Below, piece after piece: positions 41,429 to 49,593 of a DNA stretch of 64,000 nucleotides. The translations under genes and the position numbers were made by a program. Source of the DNA: Neohoeflea coraliihabitans. GTDB lineage: Bacteria > Pseudomonadota > Alphaproteobacteria > Rhizobiales > Rhizobiaceae. The stretch's first letter is position 1. The number at the start of each line of letters is the position of its first letter. Under the pieces are notes generated by a model. That model saw only the letters and a program-made list of their open reading frames with translations, made no database searches and was not told where the DNA came from. The stretch covers positions 875,001 to 939,000 of the forward strand of contig NZ_JAHWQX010000001.1 in the NCBI RefSeq assembly GCF_019334345.1, written 5' to 3'.

Positions 41429-42175
41429 TTGAACAGTATCCTCCTCCCATCAGTGAAGTCTTTGTACATTCAGTTGCTTTTTGAAGATACGATATTGAGC
41501 ACCGGGACGGCGTTTTCCGTTCAGACGAGCCAGGGCGCGATGTTGATAACCAATCGGCACAATTTAACAGGACGAGATCAAAATACCGACAGATGTCTTC
41601 ATAACATGGGTGGATTGCCAACCCATGTCCGGATCCATCACCACGCCACCGGAGCCTTGGGGACATGGATCGAGAAGACTGAGGCTCTATACAAAGACGG
41701 AGTGCGACGATGGCTTGAGCATCCTGCTCTCGGAAGCAGAGCGGACGTAGTCGCTTTGCCCCTCGTTGAGACGGATGGAGTAGATCTCCATCCATACGAC
41801 CTATACAACGAAGGCTGCGATTTTGTGGTCGGTCCCGCCGATCCGGTTAGCGTGATCGGATTTCCGTTTGGCCTCACTGCGCACGGTAAATTCCCAATCT
41901 GGGCTACAGGATTCATCGCAACCGAACCGATTTTCGATTACGAAGATCTTCCAGTTTTTTTAGTAGACTGCCGATCTAGAAAAGGTCAATCCGGGTCACC
42001 AGTCATTGCGCAACGCAATAGTGGCACGGTAACGCGGCCTTCCGGTGCAGTAGTCACATTTGGAGGGCCCGTTTCTCAGTTTCTCGGCATCTACAGCGGA
42101 CGAATTAACAACGAATCAGATTTAGGGTTCGTCTGGAAAACAAGAGCCATTCAAGAAATTATTGCATTTAACTGA
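41429..42175 (+). CDS. Stand-alone trypsin-like serine protease
   Basis: A 248-residue protein with the chymotrypsin-fold triad: His in LITNRHNLTG, Asp in SRADVVALPLV, Ser in RKGQSGSPVIAQ. No signal peptide or membrane segment is seen, so it should act in the cytoplasm. The only usable start is TTG at 41429; a stop in frame at 41375 and no ATG or GTG between limit the choice. Cytoplasmic trypsin-like proteases without partners are found in phage-defence islands, often as effectors. Here it is divergent from the HNH gene and ends 313 bases from the tRNA. Confidence 0.82.
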   Translation: MNSILLPSVKSLYIQLLFEDTILSTGTAFSVQTSQGAMLITNRHNLTGRDQNTDRCLHNMGGLPTHVRIHHHATGALGTWIEKTEALYKDGVRRWLEHPALGSRADVVALPLVETDGVDLHPYDLYNEGCDFVVGPADPVSVIGFPFGLTAHGKFPIWATGFIATEPIFDYEDLPVFLVDCRSRKGQSGSPVIAQRNSGTVTRPSGAVVTFGGPVSQFLGIYSGRINNESDLGFVWKTRAIQEIIAFN

Positions 42176-42487
42176 TAAGAGACAGATTGCAGGAGATTCT
42201 CGACATCCGGCAAACTAGAAACAGCGATAGCTACACCACACCTTAGTTGTTTCGTCACTCTTTCCCATTTCGATGAATTTTGATGACATAAGTTACTCAA
42301 TCGATGTGAAAAGCATGCCTTCGGCGAACATATGTATGGCTGCTCCCGTGGGAGTGTGAATACGCCGCACGAAGCCAACTTACAGCTGGATGCGAGCTAG
42401 ATCAGTCCACAAATTGGTACACAATCCCAGCCAATGGTGCACAAAAACCGAGAAAAGCACTTACATATCAAAGCACGTAAGCGCTGC
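42176..42487. other. AT-richer right end of the element
   Basis: 312 bases between protease and tRNA-Leu. No gene is convincing; a 75-codon minus-strand frame overlaps the protease end. A CTCCC/GGGAG hairpin lies near 42342-42353, and two integrase-arm-like motifs lie at 42416-42447. Confidence 0.5.
42416..42447. promoter_or_regulatory. Candidate integrase arm-type sites, right end
   Basis: TTGGTACACAA at 42414 and ATGGTGCACAA at 42434 are direct, 20 bases apart, and match GGTACACAA at the left end. They lie 40-70 bases inside the right att repeat, as integrase or accessory-protein sites do. Confidence 0.4.
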
Positions 42488-42512
42488 ATGGTGCCCCTGG
42501 CCGGGATCGAAC
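42488..42512. repeat. Right attachment repeat within tRNA-Leu
   Basis: Identical to 35253-35277. It covers the encoded CCA, 3' acceptor strand and part of the T arm of the intact tRNA-Leu gene. Confidence 0.9.
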
Positions 42513-42573
42513 CAGCACTCCCGAAGGAACCGCATTTTGAGTGCGGCGCGTCTACCAATTCCGCCACAGGGGC
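42489..42573 (-). tRNA. tRNA-Leu (anticodon CAA)
   Basis: Reading the minus strand from 42573, the acceptor GCCCCTG pairs with CAGGGGC before A and an encoded CCA. The D arm GGCGGAATTGGTAGACGC, anticodon stem CCGCA/TGCGG with loop CTCAAAA (anticodon CAA, reading UUG), a long variable arm typical of leucine tRNA, and the T arm GGTTCGATCC are all present. Length is 85 with CCA. It is the target of the integrative element, which lies past its 3' end, and remains intact. Confidence 0.96.
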
Positions 42574-42821
42574 ACTGTGTCTCGCGCACCAGGATGCGCG
42601 AGCGGGGGTAGGCGGGCAGGACTATATTCGCCGATGGGTCAGGGTCAAATACTTTCTGCCATCAGCTTGCCTAACCGCTTGCCGCAGCGATCGGAACGGG
42701 CCGCGCCGGCAGGAAATGTCAGTTGCGCGCAAGCCCCTCTCCGGTTTGTCGTCCGCCCCGGTTGTTCTCGGTCATCAATGCTCCTAAAACCGGAGCGACC
42801 CACCGAATCGCGAGCCCGGAA

Positions 42822-43409
42822 ATGCTGCGACGCCTCTATGACTGGACCATGTCGCTGGCAGCGACCCGCCACGCCGAAAAGGCGCTCTTCGGCGTTTCCT
42901 TTGTCGAAAGCTCGGTGTTTCCGATCCCGCCCGATGTCCTGCTGGTCCCGATGGTGCTGGCGCAGCGCGCCCGATGGCTACGCTTCGCCGTCATCTGCAC
43001 ACTCGGCTCGGTCCTCGGTGCCTTTCTCGGCTATCTGATCGGCATGTTCCTGTTCGAGGCGATCGGCCAGCCGATTCTCGCCTTCTACGGCAAGGCCGAT
43101 TCCTTCGCGCAGATCAGCGACTGGTACAACGAGTCGTCCTGGGGCGGCTGGGCCATCTTTTTCGCGGCCATCACACCGTTTCCCTACAAGGTGCTGACCA
43201 TCTTTTCCGGCAGCACCGGGTTCAATATCGTGCTCTTCACCCTGATCAGCATAGTCGGCCGCGGCTTGCGTTTCGTACTCGTCAGTGCCCTTCTTTACCG
43301 CTTCGGAGCGCCGATCCGGCTTTTTATCGAAAAGTATCTTGGCCTTCTTTTCACCCTTTTCGTCCTCTTGTTGGGCGGCGGTTTCTACGCTGTCAAATAC
43401 GTGTTCTGA
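42822..43409 (+). CDS. YqaA family (VTT/DedA-like) membrane protein
   Basis: A 195-residue inner-membrane protein. It has the EKALFGVSFVESSVFPIPPD re-entrant motif and the later AAITPFPYKVLTIFSG segment, both typical of YqaA/DedA proteins, which are linked to lipid and membrane homeostasis. The ATG at 42822 is at the family start, although the frame extends further. dsbB follows by two bases. Confidence 0.9.
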   Translation: MLRRLYDWTMSLAATRHAEKALFGVSFVESSVFPIPPDVLLVPMVLAQRARWLRFAVICTLGSVLGAFLGYLIGMFLFEAIGQPILAFYGKADSFAQISDWYNESSWGGWAIFFAAITPFPYKVLTIFSGSTGFNIVLFTLISIVGRGLRFVLVSALLYRFGAPIRLFIEKYLGLLFTLFVLLLGGGFYAVKYVF

Positions 43410-43411
43410 TC

Positions 43412-43936
43412 ATGCATCTTGCAACAAGCCTTACCGCACCTACTGGCCGGCCGCAGCTCGTCGCAGCCCTGTTTCTCACTCTTGGCATGGCCGCGGTGGT
43501 CGGCACCGCGCTGGCCTTTGAGCACATTGGCGGCTACATCCCCTGCGCCCTCTGCCTGACCCAGAGGACGCCCTACTATCTCGGCATTCCGTTGATGGCG
43601 TTGGCAGCGCTCAGCCAGGTGCTGTCCGGCCCGGCGCTGCTGACCCGCGGTCTGCTTCTCGCCGGCGCCCTGCTGATGCTGTATGGCGGCGCGCTCGGCA
43701 TCTACCATTCCGGCGTCGAATGGCAGTTCTGGCCCGGCCCCACCAGCTGCGCCACCTCGGCGCAAGGCGTCACCACCAATGCCGGCGATCTGCTTTCCGA
43801 TCTCAATGCCAAGAAGCCGCCCTCATGCGACGCGGCGGCGCTGCGCGTTCTCGGCCTGTCCTTTGCGGGCTGGAACGTCATCGCCAGCGCCATCCTCGCC
43901 ATCATCGCCCTGCGCGCCGCCTTCCGCCGCGCCTGA
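43412..43936 (+). CDS. dsbB: Disulfide bond formation protein DsbB
   Basis: A 174-residue membrane protein with four transmembrane helices. The quinone-side pair is CALC (YIPCALCLTQRTPYY) and the periplasmic loop has two more Cys (GPTSCAT and KKPPSCDA) as needed to oxidise DsbA. The ATG is two bases past the yqaA-like stop, so the two are one operon. The next gene is convergent. Confidence 0.93.
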   Translation: MHLATSLTAPTGRPQLVAALFLTLGMAAVVGTALAFEHIGGYIPCALCLTQRTPYYLGIPLMALAALSQVLSGPALLTRGLLLAGALLMLYGGALGIYHSGVEWQFWPGPTSCATSAQGVTTNAGDLLSDLNAKKPPSCDAAALRVLGLSFAGWNVIASAILAIIALRAAFRRA

Positions 43937-43970
43937 CGCACCGCCTGACGGCGCCGGACGACGGCGCCAG

Positions 43971-44528
43971 TCAGGGCTGCAATTCGACATCCCAGTAGAG
44001 ATAATCCATCCAGCTCTCATGCAGATAGTTGGGCGGAAACAGGCGGCCATTGTTGTGAAGATCATGCACCGAGGGGCGAAACGGCTTCTGCCGCGGCAGC
44101 ATGCCAGCCTGTTTCGGCATCAGCCCGCCCTTGCGCAGATTGCACGGTGAACAGGCGGCAACGACATTCTCCCAGGTCGTCTGCCCACCACAGCGGCGCG
44201 GAATGACGTGATCGAAGGTCAGTTCTTCCTCCGAGCCACAATACTGGCATTCGAACCGGTCACGCAGAAAGACGTTAAAGCGTGTGAAGGCCGGATGCCG
44301 CGAAGGTCGGACGTAGCTTTTCAGGCAGACGACGCTGGGCAATTGCATGGAGAAACTCGGCGAGGAGACCGCGTGGTCATACTCCGCCACGATCGTCACG
44401 CGGTCGAGAAAAACAGCCTTCACTGCATCCTGCCACGACCACAGTGACAATGGATAATAGCTCAAGGGTCTGTAATCCGCATTCAAGACCAGCGCGGGCA
44501 TCGACTGCGGCGACACATGGATCGTCAA
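43971..44528 (-). CDS. HNH endonuclease, conserved chromosomal type
   Basis: A 185-residue protein with an HNH domain: FECQYCGSEEELTFDHVIPR then GGQTTWENVVAACSPCNLRK, with the two zinc CxxC pairs and DH pair. The N-terminal part (PALVLNADYRPLSYYPLSLW) is the family signature of the small HNH proteins found across alphaproteobacteria and many other bacteria. It is unlike the McrA-like enzyme at 40 kb. Its cellular role is not established. Confidence 0.9.
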   Translation of the reverse strand: MTIHVSPQSMPALVLNADYRPLSYYPLSLWSWQDAVKAVFLDRVTIVAEYDHAVSSPSFSMQLPSVVCLKSYVRPSRHPAFTRFNVFLRDRFECQYCGSEEELTFDHVIPRRCGGQTTWENVVAACSPCNLRKGGLMPKQAGMLPRQKPFRPSVHDLHNNGRLFPPNYLHESWMDYLYWDVELQP

Positions 44529-44686
44529 GCGAACCTCCCGATCGTCTGTTGCCTAGCGGTCTTATATTAGGCGCACTGTGACACCCTTGTGAAGCTGGCA
44601 TCTGCGTTCTTCACACAAAGCGCTGCCGGGGCGCTGGCAGTGGCGCTGCCGGTGGTACTGGCGGTGGCACTGGCCGGCGGCGTCAG

Positions 44687-45343
44687 CTAGGGCGGCGCGC
44701 CGTCGCGGCGCATATGATGCGCATAATAGGCCCAGAACAGCCGTGCCGCGACGCTGCGCCAGGGCGACCAGGTTTCCGCCACCTGCCGCAAGGCCTTTGC
44801 ACCCCCGATTGACGGATCGCCGAAGGCATGGCCCACGGCCCGCTGCAATGCGACATCGCCGACCGGGAAAATGTCCGCATGTCCGGCACAGGAAAGAAGA
44901 TAGACTTCCGCTGTCCAGGGTCCGATCCCTTTTATCGCGGTCAGGGCACTCATCGCCTTCTCGACCGGTTCGGCACACAGATCCGCCGGCTTGAGCCGTC
45001 CCGCTTCAACCGCCTCAGCCACTGCGCGCAGCGTTGCGAATTTCCCCCGTGACAACCCGATCACGCGGCTGTCTGCCTGCGAGAGCGCCAGCAGGGCCGG
45101 TAGTGTGATCTCGCCATCGCATGCCGCCCGCAAGCGCGCGCTCAAGGCCGCGGCGCTGCCTTTCGAGACCATCTGTGCGAGCACGATGTCGACAAGCGCG
45201 GCAAGTCCCGGCGGACGCAGGCGCAACGGCACCGGCCCCGCCCTGTCTATCACCGCACGGAGCCGCGAATCCTTCAGCGCCAGCGCCGCCAGCCCTTCAG
45301 CGATATCGGCCTCGCAGCCTATGCGCAGCCTATTCTCTCCCAT
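44687..45343 (-). CDS. DNA-3-methyladenine glycosylase II (AlkA-like)
   Basis: A helix-hairpin-helix DNA glycosylase of 218 residues that removes alkylated bases. The HhH motif is IKGIGPWTAEVYLL and the catalytic Asp is in DIFPVGDVALQRA, the conserved pair. It lacks the N-terminal domain of E. coli AlkA, as short versions do. I prefer ATG at 45343; a TTG at 45364 is also possible. It is divergent from gluQ. Confidence 0.9.
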   Translation of the reverse strand: MGENRLRIGCEADIAEGLAALALKDSRLRAVIDRAGPVPLRLRPPGLAALVDIVLAQMVSKGSAAALSARLRAACDGEITLPALLALSQADSRVIGLSRGKFATLRAVAEAVEAGRLKPADLCAEPVEKAMSALTAIKGIGPWTAEVYLLSCAGHADIFPVGDVALQRAVGHAFGDPSIGGAKALRQVAETWSPWRSVAARLFWAYYAHHMRRDGAPP

Positions 45344-45485
45344 CACTGCCAGTGCCTCGTTCAAGCCTTCGCACTACCCTACGAGAACGTCCGGCACCGG
45401 TGACGTCAACCGCAAAACATGCGACAGACAGCCGATGAAACCGCCAACTGATCCGGGCCCGCCCGGCCCGGATACGACAAACGCC

Positions 45486-46406
45486 ATGTCAGACACCCAG
45501 ACCCTTCAGGCGCCGCGCGTGCGTTTTGCACCTTCACCCAATGGCCGGCTGCATCTCGGCCATGCCCGCTCGGCGCTTCTTAACTGGCAATTTGCCGCAG
45601 AAAATGGCGGCACCTTCCTGCTGCGGATCGAGGACATCGACGCGGAGCGCTGCCGCCCGGAATATGAGCAGGCAATCGGGGAGGACCTTGCGTGGCTCGG
45701 CCTGTCCTGGCCGCAGCCGGTGCGCCGCCAGTCGGAGCATATGCCCGCCTATCGCGCCGCGCTTTTGGAACTTGATCGCCTCGGCCTTGTCTATCCCGCC
45801 TTTCTCAGCCGAGGGGAGATCAAGGCGAGCGTCGCTGCCTTCGAGGAGCGCGGCGCGGTCTGGCCGCGCGATCCGGATGGGGCACCCCACTACCCGGGTC
45901 AGGAGCGTCATTGGTCGCAGACGAAGAGAAACGAACGCATCGCCTCCGGTGCCTCTTTCGCCTGGCGTCTTGACATGCAGCGCGCGCTGACGGGTCTTGC
46001 CACCCCGCTGAACTGGCAGGAAGGCGGGGAAGACGGGACGCTGCGCGACGAGGTCGCGGCGCCACAGGATTGGGGCGACATCGTGCTGGCGCGCCGCGAT
46101 ACGCCGACAAGCTATGCGCTGGCGGTAGTGGTCGATGATGCCCTGCAACAAATCACCGATGTCATTCGCGGCGCGGACCTCTTCGCTGCCACTGCTGCCC
46201 ACCGGCTCCTGCAGGTTCTGCTCGGATTGCCGGCACCCATCTACCGCCATCACCAGCTGATCACCGACCGCAATGGCCGCAAGCTATCGAAGAGTGACGG
46301 GGACACGGCTCTCGCCGCACTCAGGGCACGCGGTACGACCATCGCTGAAATTCGCAAGATGGCCGGTCTTGATGCGCCGCTCAGGCCATTCGGCCGAGAA
46401 GCTTGA
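45486..46406 (+). CDS. gluQ: Glutamyl-Q tRNA(Asp) synthetase, zinc cysteines absent
   Basis: A 306-residue paralogue of glutamyl-tRNA synthetase without the anticodon-binding domain, which attaches glutamate to queuosine in tRNA-Asp. Class I motifs are RFAPSPNGRLHLGHARSA and LSKSDG. The usual Cys-x-Cys before SR and the Cys after the YPG are replaced: YPAFLSRGE and HYPGQERHW. The zinc site is therefore lost together. The ATG at 45486 is preferred; 45435 is also in frame. It converges with a small membrane-protein gene, with a 26-base overlap. Confidence 0.9.
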   Translation: MSDTQTLQAPRVRFAPSPNGRLHLGHARSALLNWQFAAENGGTFLLRIEDIDAERCRPEYEQAIGEDLAWLGLSWPQPVRRQSEHMPAYRAALLELDRLGLVYPAFLSRGEIKASVAAFEERGAVWPRDPDGAPHYPGQERHWSQTKRNERIASGASFAWRLDMQRALTGLATPLNWQEGGEDGTLRDEVAAPQDWGDIVLARRDTPTSYALAVVVDDALQQITDVIRGADLFAATAAHRLLQVLLGLPAPIYRHHQLITDRNGRKLSKSDGDTALAALRARGTTIAEIRKMAGLDAPLRPFGREA

Positions 46407-46668
46407 CGAGCATCGCCAGGATCAGCCCCGTAAATGCACAGCCGACCGCCGCTGGCATCAGCCATTCCCATGGCAAGGGGGGCGAGGCCAACGCATCCAG
46501 CGCCATGCGGCTGGTCAGGAACCCGGTGAACAGGATCAGCATGTTTCCGAACGGGCCGAAGCCGCTTTCCGCAGCCAGAGCATCCATCGCGCAACCCATG
46601 AAATAAAAGGCAGCGGCGAAAACCAACACGATCAGGATCGGCAGGCCGAAAACTTCAATGGAAAACAT
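46381..46668 (-). CDS. Small membrane protein of unknown function
   Basis: A 95-residue protein with three hydrophobic segments (about 7-27, 46-62, 70-90) and no motif I know. GGGAG lies eight to nine bases before the ATG at 46668. Its 3' end overlaps gluQ on the opposite strand by 26 bases. The 233 bases upstream to yihY contain no gene; a TTAA-N8-TTAA pair lies near 46846. Confidence 0.7.
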   Translation of the reverse strand: MFSIEVFGLPILIVLVFAAAFYFMGCAMDALAAESGFGPFGNMLILFTGFLTSRMALDALASPPLPWEWLMPAAVGCAFTGLILAMLVKLLGRMA

Positions 46669-46901
46669 GCAATGTCTCCCTTCATCCTCCCGTATTAAGG
46701 CGAATTGCCTCAATGGAGGACCCTGGAAGCCGGCGGAATGCAACGCTAGGACCTGACCTCGCGCTGCCGCTGGCCCTCATGGCCGCAAACCGACATCACC
46801 ACGCATACCAATGTACGCTTGCACTCAACTTCGCGCAAAAGCACTTTAATCTTAGGGTTAAGGCCTGCTTTGCAGCGTGGCCGACGCTGCCGGCAATGTG
46901 G

Positions 46902-47747
46902 CTACTGATTTTTGCGCGCCCGCGCCCGCGCCCGCATCTTCATGATCGCTGCATTGACCTCGGCACCGAAGATGAAGATCACGGCGATCATGTTGAGAAA
47001 CACCAGAGCGACGACGATCGAAGCCAGCCCGGCATAGGTCGCCACATAGGTGCCGAGCGCCTGCAGATACCAGGCAAACAGCAGCGCTCCCGCACTCCAG
47101 GCGACAAGCGTGACAATAACGCCCGGCAGCACATCGATCACGCGCCGTTCCCCGGCCGGCAACCATTTATGGGCGATGATCATGCCGATCACCAGGACGA
47201 CGATGGCAATGACGATCCGCCACTGATCGAAAGCCGTGATGATCTCTTCAAGCAGCGGAAAATACTGGCGCGCCAGCTTGACGACCACCGGCCCCAGCAC
47301 GACGAGAAAGCTGACCGCGACAACCGCCAGCACCGCCATAATCACGAATCCGACACTCTGCAGGCGGGTCAGATACCAGGCGCGGTTGTCAATCATCCGG
47401 TACGCCCGGTTGAGCGACATCCGCAACGCCTCAACACCATTGGCCGAGAAAAACAGCGCTGCCAGCACCGACAAGGTCAGAAGGCCGCCCCGGTCCACCG
47501 TCAGCACCTCGACCAGTTCGTTGGCAATCGGCGTCGCGATTGCCGCCGGCCAGGTGTCGAAAATCAGATGCGATACCGTTTCGGAATAGGCGCTGGCGCC
47601 GAGGAAGCTGGCCAGGGCCGCTCCGAATATGACAAATGGGAACAAGGCCAGCAAAACCGACATCGCCACATGGCTTGCCATTGCCCAGCCATCATCATTG
47701 TTGAAATGGTAGATGGCGTCCCAGATCACCGAAAGCGTACGTTTCAT
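46902..47747 (-). CDS. YihY/virulence factor BrkB family inner membrane protein
   Basis: A 281-residue protein with six hydrophobic segments. Family marks are the N-terminal DGWAMASHVAMSVLLALFPF, and the late ALGTYVATYAGLASIVVALV and IFGAEVNA segments. It ends in a run of Arg-Ala pairs. AAGGAAA lies 12 bases before the ATG at 47747. Function is not established. It is divergent from the SDR gene. Confidence 0.9.
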   Translation of the reverse strand: MKRTLSVIWDAIYHFNNDDGWAMASHVAMSVLLALFPFVIFGAALASFLGASAYSETVSHLIFDTWPAAIATPIANELVEVLTVDRGGLLTLSVLAALFFSANGVEALRMSLNRAYRMIDNRAWYLTRLQSVGFVIMAVLAVVAVSFLVVLGPVVVKLARQYFPLLEEIITAFDQWRIVIAIVVLVIGMIIAHKWLPAGERRVIDVLPGVIVTLVAWSAGALLFAWYLQALGTYVATYAGLASIVVALVFLNMIAVIFIFGAEVNAAIMKMRARARARKNQ

Positions 47748-47825
47748 AGAGGCGGTATTTCCTTCAAGCATGTCCGGTGAAGATCTTAGATGGGATTCTG
47801 TCCCGCAATGAACAGGTATTGCGAA

Positions 47826-48686
47826 ATGTCGATAACACACCGAAAGCCGGTCATTCTCATCACCGGCTGCTCAAGCGGCATTGGCGCCCATTGCGCCCGC
47901 CGGCTGCGTGACGATGGCTGGCACGTGATCGCCTCCGCCCGCAAGCCGGAGGATCTTGACCGATTGCGCGCCGATGGCTTCGAGGCCTTCGCGCTGGATT
48001 ACGCCGAGCCGCAATCGATCGCCGCCTTCTTCGAGGCGGCCATGGCCGCCAGCGGCGGGCGCTGCGACGCATTGTATAATAATGGCGCGATCAGCCAGGT
48101 CGGCGCCGTCGAGGATCTGCCGCCGGCAGCCCTGCGTCACCAACTCGAGGTCAATCTCATCGGCTATCACGATCTGACCCGCAGGGTGATCCCGGTCATG
48201 CGGGCCCAGGGGTCCGGCCGTATCGTTCAATGTGCCTCGGTTCTCGGACGTATGCCGGTGCGCTGGCTCGGTGCTTATACCGCCTCCAAATACGCTCTCG
48301 AAGGGTTGACCCTGACGTTGCGCATGGAACTGGCCGGCAGCGGTATTCACGTCAGTCTGATCGAGCCCGGTCCGATCGAATCGAACATCGCCACCAATGC
48401 TCTCGGGCATTTTCAAGACAACATCAACGCGGAGCAATCGCCGCACGCTGCCGACTACGCCAGCCGGATCGACCGTCTGCGCGGCGGCACGCTGTCAAGC
48501 GATAAGCGCCTGCTGCGCCGCTCCAAGACTGGCCCGGAAGCTGTCTACAAGGCCGTGCGCCGTGCCCTGACGAGCGCTGCGCCGCGCCCGCATTATCCTG
48601 TCACGCTCGAAGCCCGCATCGGCCTCATCGCCCAGCGAGTGCTGCCGTCTGCCCTGTTTTACCGCCTGCTCGCCCGCTCATCGTGA
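47826..48686 (+). CDS. SDR family oxidoreductase
   Basis: A 286-residue short-chain dehydrogenase: ITGCSSGIG cofactor motif, NNGAIS in place of the usual NNAG, and YTASK with its Ser upstream. C-terminal EARIGLIAQRVLPSALFYRL matches the group of SDRs with an extended tail that are annotated as retinol-dehydrogenase-like. The substrate is unknown. The ATG at 47826 matches the family start; 47808 is possible. Confidence 0.85.
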   Translation: MSITHRKPVILITGCSSGIGAHCARRLRDDGWHVIASARKPEDLDRLRADGFEAFALDYAEPQSIAAFFEAAMAASGGRCDALYNNGAISQVGAVEDLPPAALRHQLEVNLIGYHDLTRRVIPVMRAQGSGRIVQCASVLGRMPVRWLGAYTASKYALEGLTLTLRMELAGSGIHVSLIEPGPIESNIATNALGHFQDNINAEQSPHAADYASRIDRLRGGTLSSDKRLLRRSKTGPEAVYKAVRRALTSAAPRPHYPVTLEARIGLIAQRVLPSALFYRLLARSS

Positions 48687-48761
48687 GCGGCGCGGCTTCC
48701 GCCATCGCCACCTTGCGGCGGCGATGCACCTGTGCCATCTGAAAGCTGCGAAAGGACGTTT

Positions 48762-48959
48762 ATGTCGACCTTCACCTATTATCTGGCCATCATCGTAATG
48801 TTCGCCGTCGCCGTTGTCCTCGTGCGCGGTCTGATCAACATGGCCCGCGGCGGCAGCGGAAATGCCTCGAACAAGATGATGCAGATGCGCGTGCTTCTGC
48901 AATTCGTCGCCATCGTCCTGATCGTTGCCACGATCTGGTTGACCGGGGCCGGCCGCTGA
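48762..48959 (+). CDS. Twin transmembrane helix small protein (HIG1-like)
   Basis: A 65-residue protein with two hydrophobic helices joined by a polar loop with NKMMQMRVLLQFVAI, the HIG1-domain pattern; relatives in mitochondria associate with respiratory complexes. AAAGGA precedes the ATG. The adenosyltransferase gene follows after 14 bases. Confidence 0.85.
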   Translation: MSTFTYYLAIIVMFAVAVVLVRGLINMARGGSGNASNKMMQMRVLLQFVAIVLIVATIWLTGAGR

Positions 48960-48973
48960 CGGAGGCTTTATCG

Positions 48974-49558
48974 ATGGTCAAGCTCAACAAGATCTACACC
49001 CGCACTGGCGATGATGGCACCACTGGCCTGGTCAGTGGCGCCCGCCGGCTGAAATGCGATTTGCGCGTCAAAGCCTATGGCGCCATCGATGAAACCAATG
49101 CGCTGATCGGCATCGCGCGTCTGCACAGCGCCGATCAGCCCGACTTCGACGCCATGCTGTCGCGCATTCAGAACGATTGCTTCGATCTTGGCGCCGACCT
49201 TGCCACACCCGAGCCGGAAGCGGACGCTGAACCGCAATGGCAGCCCTTGCGCATCATCGATCATCAGGTCGAGCGTCTGGAGGCGGAGATCGACCGGCTC
49301 AACAAGGATCTCGAACCGCTGCGATCCTTCATCCTGCCGGCGGGAACGCCGCTTTCGGCGCATTTGCATCTGGCGCGCACGGTGGCACGGCGTGCGGAAC
49401 GCGATGTTGTTGCCTTGCAGCAAGCCGGTGGCGAGCACGTCAATCCTGCCGCCCTGCGCTATCTCAACCGCCTCTCGGATTTTCTCTTTGTTGCGGCCCG
49501 CTGGACCAATGCCAAGGGCGCCGAAGACGTTCTCTGGGTGCCGGGCGACAATCGCTGA
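48974..49558 (+). CDS. Cob(I)yrinic acid a,c-diamide adenosyltransferase, PduO type
   Basis: A 194-residue ATP:corrinoid adenosyltransferase that makes coenzyme B12. The ATP-binding start KIYTRTGDDGTTGLVSG, the YGAIDETNALIG helix and the RRAERDVVAL segment are intact. It has no cobalamin genes beside it; it follows the small HIG1-like gene and precedes the rhomboid gene on the same strand. Confidence 0.93.
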   Translation: MVKLNKIYTRTGDDGTTGLVSGARRLKCDLRVKAYGAIDETNALIGIARLHSADQPDFDAMLSRIQNDCFDLGADLATPEPEADAEPQWQPLRIIDHQVERLEAEIDRLNKDLEPLRSFILPAGTPLSAHLHLARTVARRAERDVVALQQAGGEHVNPAALRYLNRLSDFLFVAARWTNAKGAEDVLWVPGDNR

Positions 49559-49593
49559 GCGGCAGTCGCCGGGCGAAACAATGGGAAGCTCCG

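Larger units (their letters stand above)
35253..42512. mobile_element. 7.26-kb integrative element inserted at tRNA-Leu(CAA)
   Basis: Bounds are the exact 25-base direct repeats at 35253-35277 and 42488-42512. A tyrosine integrase lies just inside the left repeat, and candidate integrase-binding repeats lie near both ends. Cargo is decayed antirepressor copies and a small phage-like gene on the left, a 197-aa protein, a McrA-like HNH endonuclease and a trypsin-like protease on the right. There are no capsid, tail, replication or conjugation genes, so it is a satellite-like or remnant island that would need the integrase for movement. Several long gaps and lower GC in the right half contrast with the dense chromosome on either side. 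Confidence 0.88.

Noticed and set aside
46846-46861. TTAA-N8-TTAA near the small membrane-protein gene
   Set aside because: CtrA sites have 7-base spacing and no divergent cell-cycle gene is adjacent.
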